Source of the DNA: Lacipirellula parvula
Lineage (GTDB): Bacteria; Planctomycetota; Planctomycetia; Pirellulales; Lacipirellulaceae
DNA length: 64,000 nucleotides
Direction: 5' to 3'
Assembly (NCBI RefSeq): GCF_009177095.1
Contig: NZ_AP021861.1
Location: 4,880,501 to 4,944,500, forward strand
A model generated the notes under the pieces. The model saw only the letters and a program-made list of their open reading frames with translations, was not told the origin of the DNA and searched no databases. The number at the start of each line of letters is the position of its first letter. Positions within the stretch are counted from its first letter, which is position 1. The position numbers and the translations under genes were made by a program. Of this stretch, positions 17,147-25,635 are shown piece by piece.

Positions 17147-17801
17147 GCCGGACGCTCGCAACATCCCCCCGGACGACCGGCACAATTGGCATCTTCACCC
17201 CCATCAGAATTCGTACCTTGTCCGCTACATTCTGGTTGACACTCCCCCTTTCCCCGAATATCCTAGGCAGAGTGTGGGCAGCAATCCGCACGTATTCGTC
17301 AAACGTTTTATTTTATCGTTCTGATCGGGAAGTGGACCTCATGAACATTCGATCGGCGGCGAGTCGTCAGGACTCGGCTGCTGTCCGAACAGGCAACTCA
17401 ACCTCGCCTGGGTCCGCTTCACCTTCTTGGAAGAACGATCGTTAGTCTCACCGCTTCCTCGAGGCTAACTCTCCGAAGTATCCCTGCGTACAGGTCGCGT
17501 TGCCGCCAATTCGTGAGCTGCGAAGACTTTCTTCGCGTTCTGCCAGGACATGCGGCGCACCACTACCTGACTGCTCGGCCCCAACTTAGCTCGCGCATCT
17601 AGCGATGCGCGCTCGAAGAAGCTCCGTCGCTATGCGGCGCGGCTGGCCGATCGAATGCGGCCCCACTCGGCATGAATGCCGTGAGGGCCATCCCTGAGAC
17701 CCGCTCCTGATCGCTTCCGTGCACCGGAGTGATCGAAGACTGCCGTATCAGCGCTGCAAGGCGTCGCAGGTGATTGGCAGTGGAGTAGAGGACACCTCAC
17801 T
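17147..17801. other. Long structured leader/intergenic region upstream of a PEP-CTERM gene
   Basis: These 655 bases lack a convincing gene. They contain a good sigma70-like promoter at 17236-17264, a GCGCATC-TAGC-GATGCGC hairpin at about 17593-17610, a long hairpin at 17659-17689 and another at 17709-17734, all pointing toward the PEP-CTERM gene at 17802. A 34-codon frame from the ATG at 17341 is possible but unsupported. Confidence 0.5.
17236..17264 (+). promoter_or_regulatory. Candidate sigma70-type promoter
   Basis: TTGACA at 17236-17241 is separated by 17 nt from TATCCT at 17259-17264. The nearest recognised gene downstream begins at 17802, so the transcript would have a leader of about 530 nt or carry a small RNA or small frame. 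Confidence 0.45.
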
Positions 17802-18647
17802 ATGTCGCGAGTCAGCATCTTTGAATCTGTACGTTCGTTCGCGTTGCTCTTGGCGGCCGCAGCCGTCATCAGCGTTGGCCTCGGCGCCGGCGAAGCGCGG
17901 GCCGTCGTCCCGACCCCGACCGGCTTCACGCTTAACGTCTCTCCCTATGCTCGCGTGCTCGATTACCTCGGCACGCCGCAGTTCATGGACGTGCTGTGGG
18001 AAGAGTCGTGCGACAATCCCCACCTCCGCGTTCGCGCTCGCAACAAGCCGGCGATCATGCTGTCGAACAACGCCGACTCGGCGGCCCCCATCACCAGCTT
18101 CACGCTGAGCATGGATTCGTCGCAGCCTTACTTCTTCGGCACCGGCGACGCAGGCACGGACAACTTCACCGCCTACATCAAAGACACGATCTACACCGAC
18201 GCGGGCGTCTCGATCACCGGCAGTTCGATCTCGCCCGACGGCAAGACGCTGACGGTGAACTTCGACGGCCTCACCGCCGGTAAGAAGGCGATTTTCAACG
18301 TCGACTTCGACGCTGAAGACCCGGGCATGTTCCCGTTCCCCGACTACCGGATGGCCCTGCTCGGCGCCCCGTACCCGGGTGAGAACCCGACGACGCCCGC
18401 CACCTACGGCGCCACCTTCACGAACGCCGCCAGCCCGGTGCCGAACGCTCAAACCCTGTCGGCCAGCTTCACACAGATGATCGAAACGCCCACCTATCAC
18501 GACCTCGTGATCCGTCCCTACGGCGTCATGGACAAGGTCGAGATCATCCCCGGCGGCGGCGGTGAAGTTCCGGAACCGAGCAGTCTCGTGCTGGCACTCG
18601 GCGGCCTCGGCTTGCTGGCCGTCCGCCGTATCCGCGCGACTGCTTAA
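17802..18647 (+). CDS. Secreted PEP-CTERM protein of unknown function
   Basis: The product has 281 residues. Residues 1 to about 34 are a signal peptide (FALLLAAAAVISVGLGAG, then EARA). The mature region is beta-strand-rich and acidic without a recognised domain (SFTLSMDSSQPYFFGTGD, KTLTVNFDGLTAGKKAIFNV). The C-terminus is a textbook PEP-CTERM signal: VPEPSSLVLALGGLGLLAV followed by RRIRATA. It would be exported by Sec and processed by an exosortase, probably becoming glycosylated or surface-exposed. A long structured leader precedes it and a strong terminator follows, so it is monocistronic. Confidence 0.75.
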   Translation: MSRVSIFESVRSFALLLAAAAVISVGLGAGEARAVVPTPTGFTLNVSPYARVLDYLGTPQFMDVLWEESCDNPHLRVRARNKPAIMLSNNADSAAPITSFTLSMDSSQPYFFGTGDAGTDNFTAYIKDTIYTDAGVSITGSSISPDGKTLTVNFDGLTAGKKAIFNVDFDAEDPGMFPFPDYRMALLGAPYPGENPTTPATYGATFTNAASPVPNAQTLSASFTQMIETPTYHDLVIRPYGVMDKVEIIPGGGGEVPEPSSLVLALGGLGLLAVRRIRATA

Positions 18648-18735
18648 CGCGACCGCAGGCTGAGTCCCAGACGCCACGGGCCGGCGGAACTTCCGCCCGC
18701 CTGCTAGCGACCAGGCCTGAAACCGATCACTCCCG

Positions 18736-18769
18736 AGGCGGGGCAGCACTTGCTGTCCCGCCTTTTTTT
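18736..18769 (+). terminator. Terminator of the PEP-CTERM gene
   Basis: AGGCGGGGCAGC pairs with GCTGTCCCGCCT (one wobble) around ACTT and is followed by a run of seven T. It lies about 90 nt after the stop. Confidence 0.85.
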
Positions 18770-19108
18770 GTTGCGCTCGCCACGCGCTCGCTCATCGCAC
18801 GGCATCCAAGCCGCTAGCACGCGCCCAAAACCCCTCCGAGTTCCGGTTAGGAAACGCCGGTAAACTTTGCGGCTTCAACCGGTCGAAACGGTTGCTCCTA
18901 GCGTGCCGTTTCTGCGGATTTCTCCGGAAATGCGACAAGTGCGGCCTTCGCTCGTTCCGATTACTCGAATGGGCAAAACGTAGGTCGCGCTGCGAACCCG
19001 TAATCGCATCGAACGACGACCACGGCCCTGACGACGACTCGGGCGACCCTGCATCGAGTCGGGGGAAACGTCAGGGCTGATACGAACTTTTAGGGGGGGG
19101 AATTTGGA
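18770..19108. other. Intergenic region without a supported gene
   Basis: These 339 bases contain no gene that I can support. Near 18880-18905 there is a CCGGTCGAAACGGTTG segment with weak dyad symmetry. A G-rich ribosome site (AGGGGGGGG) lies at about 19092-19100, ahead of the next start. Confidence 0.45.
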
Positions 19109-20308
19109 ATGAAACTTCTGACCTGGGGGAGCGCTGCGCTCGCAGTTTGTCTCGCCATGGGAAGCGCTGCGCAATTGCACGCTCAAAGCGTGGGCGGCGT
19201 CGGAATTGGCGGTGGGGTTGGCGGCGGCGTTGGCATGGGCGGCGGCGGATCGCTTGGCGCCTCCGACTTCGGCTCGGCCATGGACGACTCCGGCTACGGC
19301 TCGTATAGCTCGGGCGGATCTTGCTCGACCGGCGACTCCGGCTTGTTCAGCCTCGTCGACCGCAACGCACAACTCGTCTTCGGCGCCGAATACATCTATG
19401 CTCAAGCCACCTTCAGCGAAGCACTCGCTTACGTTGAACAGAACGCCATCGACGGCGGCGAAACCTGGCACCAAATCGACTTCAACTACAACTCGTCGTA
19501 CAGCTTCTACGGCGGCGTCTATCTGCCCGATTGCGGCGGCTCGGTCATCTTCGACTTCACTCGCCTGACGAGCGACGGCGACTACTCCGCCAGCGAAACA
19601 ACCGGCGTCGACATCTTCGGCCCCTTTGAAATCGACGGCAACATCAACGGCCACGCCAGCGTCGACCTCAAGTCGTACGACTTGTCGTTCGCCAAGACGA
19701 TTCCGCTCGGCTGCCTCCTCGGCGGAGCCCCCTGCGGCGACTGCTGCGACGACGCCTGCTGCGGCGACGGCTCGTGCGGCAATGGCTGCGGCGGCGGATG
19801 GTGCCCCGCGTGGGACATCACTTGGTCCGGCGGCATTCGCTATGCGAACGTCGGCTGGAACAACGGCCTCACCGCCACCGACCCGCTCAGCGGCGCCTTT
19901 ATCGACTCGGCCAATACCTCGCTCAACTTCGACGGCTTCGGCGGTCGCGTCGGCATCATGGGCCGCCGCTACATCGGCAAGCGTGGTTTGTTCAGCGTCT
20001 ACGGTCGCGGCGATTGGTCGCTGCTGCTCGGCGACGTCGACATCAACACGACCATCACCAACCAAGCCGGCTCGGCCTTCCTCAAAACCAGCAACCAGAT
20101 CACCGTCCCGGTCACCGAAATCGAACTCGGCGCCTCGGCTCACCTCGGCCAACACGCCACGCTCTCGGCCGGTTACTTCTGGTCGGCGTGGCATGATCTC
20201 GGCATGAGCCCCGAGTACAACTTCGATCAGTTCCAGATCAGCCACTACGATGATTCGAACATCCTCGGCTGGAATGGTCTGTTCGGCCGCGTCGAAGTCG
20301 CGTTCTAA
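19109..20308 (+). CDS. Lpg1974/BBP7-like outer-membrane beta-barrel protein
   Basis: The product has 399 residues. A signal peptide ends near LHAQS, followed by a Gly-rich linker to about residue 60. The rest has the alternating pattern of a beta-barrel (NAQLVFGAEYIYAQATF, SYSFYGGVYLPDCGGS, VDLKSYDLSFAKTI) and ends in phenylalanine (VEVAF), the usual outer-membrane insertion signal. It resembles the Lpg1974 family of pore-forming major outer-membrane proteins, widespread in planctomycetes. One extracellular-type loop is extremely Cys-rich (CGDCCDDACCGDG), which may form disulfides or bind metal. It has its own ribosome site and a downstream terminator. Confidence 0.75.
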   Translation: MKLLTWGSAALAVCLAMGSAAQLHAQSVGGVGIGGGVGGGVGMGGGGSLGASDFGSAMDDSGYGSYSSGGSCSTGDSGLFSLVDRNAQLVFGAEYIYAQATFSEALAYVEQNAIDGGETWHQIDFNYNSSYSFYGGVYLPDCGGSVIFDFTRLTSDGDYSASETTGVDIFGPFEIDGNINGHASVDLKSYDLSFAKTIPLGCLLGGAPCGDCCDDACCGDGSCGNGCGGGWCPAWDITWSGGIRYANVGWNNGLTATDPLSGAFIDSANTSLNFDGFGGRVGIMGRRYIGKRGLFSVYGRGDWSLLLGDVDINTTITNQAGSAFLKTSNQITVPVTEIELGASAHLGQHATLSAGYFWSAWHDLGMSPEYNFDQFQISHYDDSNILGWNGLFGRVEVAF

Positions 20309-20367
20309 CTTCGACCGCCCTCAGCTGACGGGCCCAGCCGACAGCTGAGCTAACGATCGCAAACGAA

Positions 20368-20407
20368 AACAGGGCCAGTCGCTCCGCGGGAGTGACTGGC
20401 CCTGTTC
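20368..20407. terminator. Bidirectional terminator between barrel gene and rpsU
   Basis: AACAGGGCCAGTCGCTCC pairs with GGAGTGACTGGCCCTGTT around GCG-type loop bases. It serves the converging genes ending at 20308 (plus) and 20502 (minus). Confidence 0.82.
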
Positions 20408-20501
20408 GTTGTTTCGTATTTCGCGACGACGGACGCTTCGCGGCCATCGGGCGCGCAGCAACACAGCCGACGATGTTCGCAGAAGAGTGTGCGACAGATG
20501 C

Positions 20502-20705
20502 TTAGCGAGCGGTCGACGCCATCAAGCGGTCGCGGTGAGCGCGACGCTGGGCGCGAAGGCGGGCGCGACGCTTCGTCTCGCTCGGCTTCTCGTAGAACTC
20601 GCGGACGCGGATTTCCTTCTTGATCCCGCTACGCTCTACCAGCTTCCGAAACCGACGGACAGCCTCTTGGGCCGTCTCTTTGTCACGCAGTGTCAGCTTA
20701 ACCAC
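20502..20705 (-). CDS. rpsU: 30S ribosomal protein bS21
   Basis: The product has 67 residues, normal for bS21, a small basic protein at the 30S platform near the anti-Shine-Dalgarno end of 16S rRNA. The family pattern is clear: [20 protein letters not shown], the basic helix and [19 protein letters not shown]. The start codon is GTG at 20703-20705, which matches the usual N-terminus. No other ribosomal gene is adjacent, as is common for rpsU. Confidence 0.95.
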   Translation of the reverse strand: MVKLTLRDKETAQEAVRRFRKLVERSGIKKEIRVREFYEKPSETKRRARLRAQRRAHRDRLMASTAR

Positions 20706-21002
20706 GCCGAATTGCCTTTCGTCCGAATCGACTTCACGCCGCCAACGCGCCCTACCGAGGGCTAACCCGTTGACGGGAAACTACTAAGGTAGCATCGGCG
20801 CTCCAGACCGTAAAGCCCGAGGAAACGCCGACCGCCGGGCCCCCGCCGAAAACTCCCCGCAGCCGGAACAACCGGCATTTCCCGGGCGGAACCGAAGCGC
20901 ACCGGGGCCAGTTCGAGTTCTCCGCCCGTCGCGACCAGGTCGATTCAACTCACCAGCCGGCGGTTGCCTTACCAATCGCCATTCCCCAAGCGGAAGCTGG
21001 CG
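20706..21002. other. Intergenic region between divergent rpsU and small hypothetical gene
   Basis: About 297 bases with no supported gene. This is the promoter region for rpsU (minus). I do not see a clear -35/-10 pair. Confidence 0.4.
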
Positions 21003-21179
21003 ATGAGCGACTCCGAACGCCTTAACCAACTGCATCAGCTCGACTTACGCCACGACGAGCTGCTCCAGATGCTCGCCGACCTCGATCAGCAGGTCGAAGC
21101 CGCGATCGCGATCATCCGCCCGCCAGCGGCAAAAGAACAGCCCGCCCAACCGCCGCGCAAAAAGCCCGCAGCCGCGTAG
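21003..21179 (+). CDS. Small coiled-coil hypothetical protein
   Basis: The product has 58 residues from the ATG at 21003; the upstream extension to 20964 (MPYQSPFPKRK) is less likely. It is helical and charged (LNQLHQLDLRHDELLQMLADL then DQQVEAAIAII), with a Pro/Lys/Ala tail. It probably forms a short coiled coil. A GGAAGCTGG stretch lies just ahead of the start. I do not recognise the family. It converges on the UbiB-like gene with only 28 bp between stops. Confidence 0.5.
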   Translation: MSDSERLNQLHQLDLRHDELLQMLADLDQQVEAAIAIIRPPAAKEQPAQPPRKKPAAA

Positions 21180-21207
21180 GCTGCTTCTCGCAACTCGCAA
21201 CTCCCGG

Positions 21208-22878
21208 CTACCGCCGGTCGAGGTGCCCCGACTTATTAATCGCCCGCAGCAGTCGCAGCCCCAGCATCCCACTGAGCACCATCCCCGCGACGCCCGGCGC
21301 CGACACCCCTTCGATCGGCCAGAACCAAAACGGCCACACGTTGTTCGTCACCAGCAGCACCGAGCCGATGAACAGGGCGCTCGTCATCATCCCCAGCACC
21401 AGCCGGTTGACCGAAGGCTCTAGCCCACGGTGATCAAGGTGGACGTCGAACCGCCCCGTCTGCACCTGCTGCAAAATATCGCGTATCCGCCGCGGAAAAA
21501 CCTCCGCGAGTTGCTCGAGCTCGTACGCAATCTGCCGCGCTTTGCGGAATTGCCGCTTCGGGGAAATCCGCCGTGCCATCATCTTCTTGCGGTACGGCTT
21601 CAGGATCTCCATCAAGCTGAAGTTGGGGACCAACCGCCGGCCGGTTCCTTCAAGCATCACCAACACCTTCAGCAACATCGTCATCGGCGCCGGCAGCACG
21701 ATGCGGTGCCGCCGCATCACTTCGAACATCTCGCGCAGCGCCGCCGCGAGCTCAAAACCTTCGACTTGCTGATGCCCAAACTGGGCGATGAAATCGGCCA
21801 GGTCGATTTGCAGCGCTGACTCGTCAAGCCCCGGCGGCGTGGCGCCGACGCGAATCACAATCGTTCCCAACCGCTGGCTATCCTGCTCCACGATCGCCAG
21901 CAGCAGTTCCTCAATTTCTTCCCGCAGCGAATCGTCAATCCGCCCAACCATGCCGTAGTCGAGCAGCCCGATCCCCTCGTTTCGCAGCAGCACCAAGTTC
22001 CCCGGGTGCGGATCGGCGTGATAAAAGCCGTTCTTAAAAATCATCTCCAGGTACAAGTCGGCGCCTTGCCGCGCAATCGCCGAGAGCTGGATGTCGCACT
22101 GCGCGAGTTTCTGCGGCGACGAAAGCGGAATCCCCTCCAGCCACTCCATTACGAGCACGCGATCGGTCGAGTAGTCGGCGAACGGTTTTGGAATCCGCAC
22201 GAGCGGGCTGCCGTTGAAGTTTCGCCGAAACTCCTCCATGTGGCGGCGTTCGCGATCGAAGTCGAGCTCCCGCCGCAGCGCTCGTTGAAACTCCGCGACG
22301 CTTGCCACCGGTTGGTACGGCGCGAGTTCCGGAATCATCTCGGCGAGTTGCGCAAGCCCCTGCAGAATATCGAGGTCCACCCGCACGCGTCGCGCGATGT
22401 CGCGCCGCTGCACTTTTACTGCCACCTCTTCGCCGGTGATCAGCCGCGCCTGGTGCACCTGCCCAATCGACGCCGAAGCAACCGGCGTCGTATTAAACTC
22501 CGCGAACATATCCGAGAGCGCGCAGCCCAGCTCTTCTTCCACCAGTTGCGTCACCACGTCCGACGCATCGGGCGGCACGCTCGTCTGCAGCTTCTCCAGT
22601 TCTTCCGCCAGTTCGGCCCCCACCATATCGGGCCGCGTGCTCATGATCTGGCCGAGCTTGATGAACGTCGGCCCCAGCTCTTCCATCGCGAGCCGAATCC
22701 GCACCTCGCGACTCGCATCGGCGAGAACCTGACCTTCGCGGTTTTTCAGCAGCCCGCGGCCGAATGAAAATTCAAAACGACTCAGCCAACCGGCGAGGCC
22801 GTACTTGCTGAGGATCGACAGAATCTCCCGCCAACGATTGACGTTGCGATAAACCTGGGGGATGGCGCCGATACGCAT
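21208..22878 (-). CDS. UbiB/ABC1/ADCK-family atypical kinase
   Basis: The start at 22878 (MRIGAIPQVYRN) gives 556 residues. The ADCK hallmarks are visible: the KxGQ motif (TFIKLGQIMSTRPD), the alanine-rich loop replacing the glycine loop (ASASIGQVHQA), the catalytic-type lysine (VAVKVQRRDIARR), ADPHPGNLVLL (catalytic loop) and LLDYGMVGRI (metal-binding DYG, equivalent to DFG). Two membrane segments are at the C-terminus (LVLGMMTSALFIGSVLLV, and VAGMVLSGMLGLRLL). Family members support ubiquinone or other isoprenoid-lipid metabolism through an ATPase activity. No quinone biosynthesis gene lies nearby, so the substrate is unknown. Confidence 0.9.
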   Translation of the reverse strand: MRIGAIPQVYRNVNRWREILSILSKYGLAGWLSRFEFSFGRGLLKNREGQVLADASREVRIRLAMEELGPTFIKLGQIMSTRPDMVGAELAEELEKLQTSVPPDASDVVTQLVEEELGCALSDMFAEFNTTPVASASIGQVHQARLITGEEVAVKVQRRDIARRVRVDLDILQGLAQLAEMIPELAPYQPVASVAEFQRALRRELDFDRERRHMEEFRRNFNGSPLVRIPKPFADYSTDRVLVMEWLEGIPLSSPQKLAQCDIQLSAIARQGADLYLEMIFKNGFYHADPHPGNLVLLRNEGIGLLDYGMVGRIDDSLREEIEELLLAIVEQDSQRLGTIVIRVGATPPGLDESALQIDLADFIAQFGHQQVEGFELAAALREMFEVMRRHRIVLPAPMTMLLKVLVMLEGTGRRLVPNFSLMEILKPYRKKMMARRISPKRQFRKARQIAYELEQLAEVFPRRIRDILQQVQTGRFDVHLDHRGLEPSVNRLVLGMMTSALFIGSVLLVTNNVWPFWFWPIEGVSAPGVAGMVLSGMLGLRLLRAINKSGHLDRR

Positions 22879-23001
22879 GCGATGGTCTCGTGTGGGCTCC
22901 ACGGCTTGCACGCCGGCGAGCGATGGAATCCATTGTACTCGGCTGGCCGTGGGGTCGCTATTTCAGGCCGTTGCCGATCGACTTGTCTTCGAGGAATCCC
23001 G

Positions 23002-23850
23002 ATGATTACGAGAATGCTCCCCATACTCGCGGCCGTTACGGTTCTCGCGATCGCTTCTACCGCCAACGCCGGCGAGCCCCTCAAGGCGATGACGTTCAAC
23101 ATCCGCCTCGCCACCGGCGACGACGGCGAGAATGTCTGGTCGAAACGCAGCGATCTGACAATCGGCGTCATTCGCGACGAAAAGCCCGCCGTCTTCGGCG
23201 TTCAAGAAGCCCATCCGATCCAGATTGAAGAACTAAACGCGTCATTGCCCGAATACATCAACGTCGGCGTCGGCCGCCGCGCCGACGGCAGCGACGAATT
23301 CTCCGCAATCTACTTCCGCCGCGACCGCTTTCACCTGAGCGACGCCGGCACGTTTTGGCTCTCTGACGAACCAACGGTGCCCGGCTCGCGGTCATGGGGC
23401 AACAACCTGCCGCGCATCGCCACCTGGGTCCGGTTGCTCGATCAGGCCAACAAACGTCGCATCGTCGCCCTCAACACCCACTGGGATCACGAGTCGCAAC
23501 CAGCGCGCCTCAACAGTGCGAAGCTAATTTGCGAGCAACTGAAGAAAATCAGCGGTGACGACGAGCCAGTGATCATCATGGGCGACTTCAACGCCCAACC
23601 AAACAACCCAGCAATGGTCGCGTTGGTTGAGCAGGGGGGCCTGCGCGACACGCTGAGCGTCGCTCACCCGGACGAAAAAAACATCGGCACGTTCCACGGC
23701 TTCGGCCGCGTCGAGAAGGGACCGAAGATCGACGCCGTACTCGTCTCGCCGCAGTGGCAAGTAAAGGACGCCACGATCATCCGCACGCATGACGGCAGTC
23801 GTTATCCCTCCGACCATTACCCCGTCACGGCGACGCTTGAGCTGCCGTAG
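23002..23850 (+). CDS. Secreted endonuclease/exonuclease/phosphatase-fold hydrolase
   Basis: The ATG at 23002, nine bases after GAGG, gives 282 residues with a signal peptide (ending STANAGEP). The fold motifs are present: LKAMTFNIRLATGDD (the active-site Asn), VFGVQEAH (catalytic Glu), LNTHWDHES, IIMGDFNAQPNN (Asp and Asn) and YPSDHYPVTATLEL (catalytic Asp-His). The metal-dependent EEP family includes nucleases, sphingomyelinases and inositol phosphatases. The export signal and similarity to the family often called endonuclease/exonuclease/phosphatase in planctomycetes argue for an extracytoplasmic phosphoesterase. Its substrate is not evident. Confidence 0.88.
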   Translation: MITRMLPILAAVTVLAIASTANAGEPLKAMTFNIRLATGDDGENVWSKRSDLTIGVIRDEKPAVFGVQEAHPIQIEELNASLPEYINVGVGRRADGSDEFSAIYFRRDRFHLSDAGTFWLSDEPTVPGSRSWGNNLPRIATWVRLLDQANKRRIVALNTHWDHESQPARLNSAKLICEQLKKISGDDEPVIIMGDFNAQPNNPAMVALVEQGGLRDTLSVAHPDEKNIGTFHGFGRVEKGPKIDAVLVSPQWQVKDATIIRTHDGSRYPSDHYPVTATLELP

Positions 23851-23906
23851 CTCGGGCTTTCAGCCCGGCGACCGCATCCAAGCCACCGGCTCCGCCGGTG
23901 GACGAA
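23848..23906. repeat. REP-like hairpin pair after the phosphoesterase gene
   Basis: The stop codon is followed by CGGGCTTTCAGCCCG, then by the hairpin AAGCCACCGGCTCCGCCGG at 23880, continuing TGGACGAA. It has the same arrangement as at 12128-12227. A CGGGCTTTCAGCCC-like unit also occurs inside the 3' end of the gene at 25636. Confidence 0.75.
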
Positions 23907-23944
23907 CTGCTAACTCGCCAACCTTCTCGAGAGAAATGTTTTGG

Positions 23945-24041
23945 CTCCCTCCCCCTTGAGGGGAGGGCTGGGGAGGGGGTAACGAACCCTGGTACCAGCC
24001 GCCGTCACCCCTCCCTAACCCTCCCCTTCAAGGGGAGGGGA
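23945..24041. repeat. CTCCC-type inverted repeat with 30-bp arms
   Basis: The left arm CTCCCTCCCCCTTGAGGGGA continues to GGGGAGGGGG. The right arm (about 24006-24041) is its inverse, ending CCCTTCAAGGGGAGGGGA. Each arm also carries an inner CCCTTGAGGGG hairpin. A single-arm relative lies at 25304-25338, so the two flank the acyltransferase gene. Confidence 0.8.
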
Positions 24042-24127
24042 CCTCAGGGTTTCATTTTCTCCGTGCTTCCCGCAGCTAGCCGTTGAGCAAGATTCTCTGC
24101 CGGTGGCTTCAACGAGTAGCTCTCCAA

Positions 24128-25297
24128 TCACAACTTCAAATAGACCCCATCCTTCTCCAACTTCCGCAAAAACGCCCACGTCACAGCAAAGTAAATCACA
24201 AACCCGCCCAAGACATACCACCCCGGCGAATCCCCCGGCAAAAATCGCTCCACCGAGTTCCCCACAATCCCGTGGAGCACATACGCCGCGAGCGCATTAG
24301 TGCCCAGCGTACGGAACAGCCCCAACCGCCAGCCCCACTCGTCGCACGCGATGAGAAACAGCGCGAACACGCCGAGCGACACGCCGGCCGCGAACAGGTG
24401 GTAACTCAACGTCGCCGCCCGCTGGCTCATCATCCAAAAATTCTCTTCCCGCAGCTCCGGCCCTGGCGGCGGCACGAACGGTGGCTCAATCGCCCGAAGC
24501 GAGTGAGTCGCCCACCGCTCGGCACTCGGCGCCATCGGGTCGACCGCCCACGTTTCCTGCGGATTCGAATCGGGCCGCTCTGGCGACACGTCGTATAACG
24601 ACGAACCGCACGACAACAGCCAACCGACCGCCATCAGCGCCACGCTCCAGCCGAACAACTTTCGCAACCGCCCAGCGGAATCGCCGCCCACCACGGCATC
24701 GCACGCCAGCGTGCCGACGATCATCGGCGTCGTCCACGCCAGAAACCCCAGCACCCCGCCGTCGATTCCGCCACGCTGCACCCACGCGAAGTAAAACCAG
24801 TGGGATAGCGCCGCGAACGCGATGGCCGACGCCACGGCATACGCCGCACGCACCAGCGCCCCGCTGCGAATCACCGGCAAGATCCACAGCGACGTCACCG
24901 CAATGTGCATGAGCGTCTGAAACCACGCCCGCACGCCGCGCTGCAGGACGCCGAGCGGCCCCAGCGCCACAAGTTCGCTCCAATGCTCCGCCACCGTCGG
25001 CGCCGCGCAAATCGCTAGCGCCACCAGCGCGAGCCCCAGCAATCGCCGCACCACATGCCCATACGCTTGCCGCAGCCCCGCGGTCTGCGCGCGCCGCCCA
25101 AACGTCAACCGAAACGCAAACCCCACCGCAAAGAAAAATTGCGGCATGATCGTGTCGGCGTAACTGCAGAAGTTGTTCTGATGCGTAAGCGCCACCGGCA
25201 TCGCGTCATACGAGCCAAGGAAGTTCACGACGAACATCCCCGCCACGGTGTACCCGCGAAACTGATCAAGCGATTCAATCCGACCAGCGGCTGCCAC
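24128..25297 (-). CDS. Membrane acyltransferase-like protein (DUF5009/HGSNAT-type)
   Basis: The product has 389 residues with about ten predicted membrane helices. The N-terminal signature SLDQFRGYTVAGMFVVNFLG matches the YeiB/HGSNAT (heparan-alpha-glucosaminide N-acetyltransferase-like) fold, and PQFFFAVGFAFRLTF is typical of the second helix. Proteins of this family transfer acyl groups to sugars across the membrane; in planctomycetes they are often called DUF5009. A long hydrophilic loop lies around residues 235-285 (SPERPDSNPQETWAVDP). The gene is flanked on both sides by CTCCC-type repeats, one just past its stop and one just ahead of its start. Confidence 0.72.
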   Translation of the reverse strand: MAAAGRIESLDQFRGYTVAGMFVVNFLGSYDAMPVALTHQNNFCSYADTIMPQFFFAVGFAFRLTFGRRAQTAGLRQAYGHVVRRLLGLALVALAICAAPTVAEHWSELVALGPLGVLQRGVRAWFQTLMHIAVTSLWILPVIRSGALVRAAYAVASAIAFAALSHWFYFAWVQRGGIDGGVLGFLAWTTPMIVGTLACDAVVGGDSAGRLRKLFGWSVALMAVGWLLSCGSSLYDVSPERPDSNPQETWAVDPMAPSAERWATHSLRAIEPPFVPPPGPELREENFWMMSQRAATLSYHLFAAGVSLGVFALFLIACDEWGWRLGLFRTLGTNALAAYVLHGIVGNSVERFLPGDSPGWYVLGGFVIYFAVTWAFLRKLEKDGVYLKL

Positions 25298-25303
25298 AGT
25301 TTT

Positions 25304-25338
25304 TCCCCCTCCCTTGAAGGGAGGGGCCAGGGGAGGGA
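25304..25338. repeat. Single-arm CTCCC-type repeat
   Basis: TCCCCCTCCCTTGAAGGGAG continues to GGGAGGGA. It has the same motif order and orientation as the left arm of the repeat at 23945. It lies immediately upstream of the acyltransferase start. Confidence 0.7.
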
Positions 25339-25635
25339 TTTATCACTTCGCGTAACGACGCTCTGCGCGGCACGCGTGCGATGCCTTCACGCCGAGTATC
25401 ATCTCGCATGCCGATACCCGCAGCCACAGCAATTCCCATCAGCCCGAACGACGAATCCCGCCGCGATCCTGACTCATCGGCCTGAGTCGCTTCAGCGACC
25501 AGGCGGCGCCACGCCCAGTTCCCCATCGCAACGCAGAGCATCCCCTGCGCACCAGTGAGAGTGCCCCCCACACCCCGCCCAAGTAAACTACACCTGTAGT
25601 TTCCCTGATCGACGCCGGCGGCTCCGAGGTCTCGC
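25339..25635. other. Intergenic region without a supported gene
   Basis: About 297 bases between divergent genes. Minus-strand frames here have no protein-like features. A TTGAT-like and TACACCTGTAGT segment near 25588-25600 may belong to the promoter of the next gene, but it is not a clear match. Confidence 0.4.

Noticed and set aside
18875-20245. 456-codon minus-strand frame opposite the Lpg1974-like gene
   Set aside because: Ala/Val/Glu-rich antisense frame; the plus-strand gene has a signal peptide and barrel pattern.
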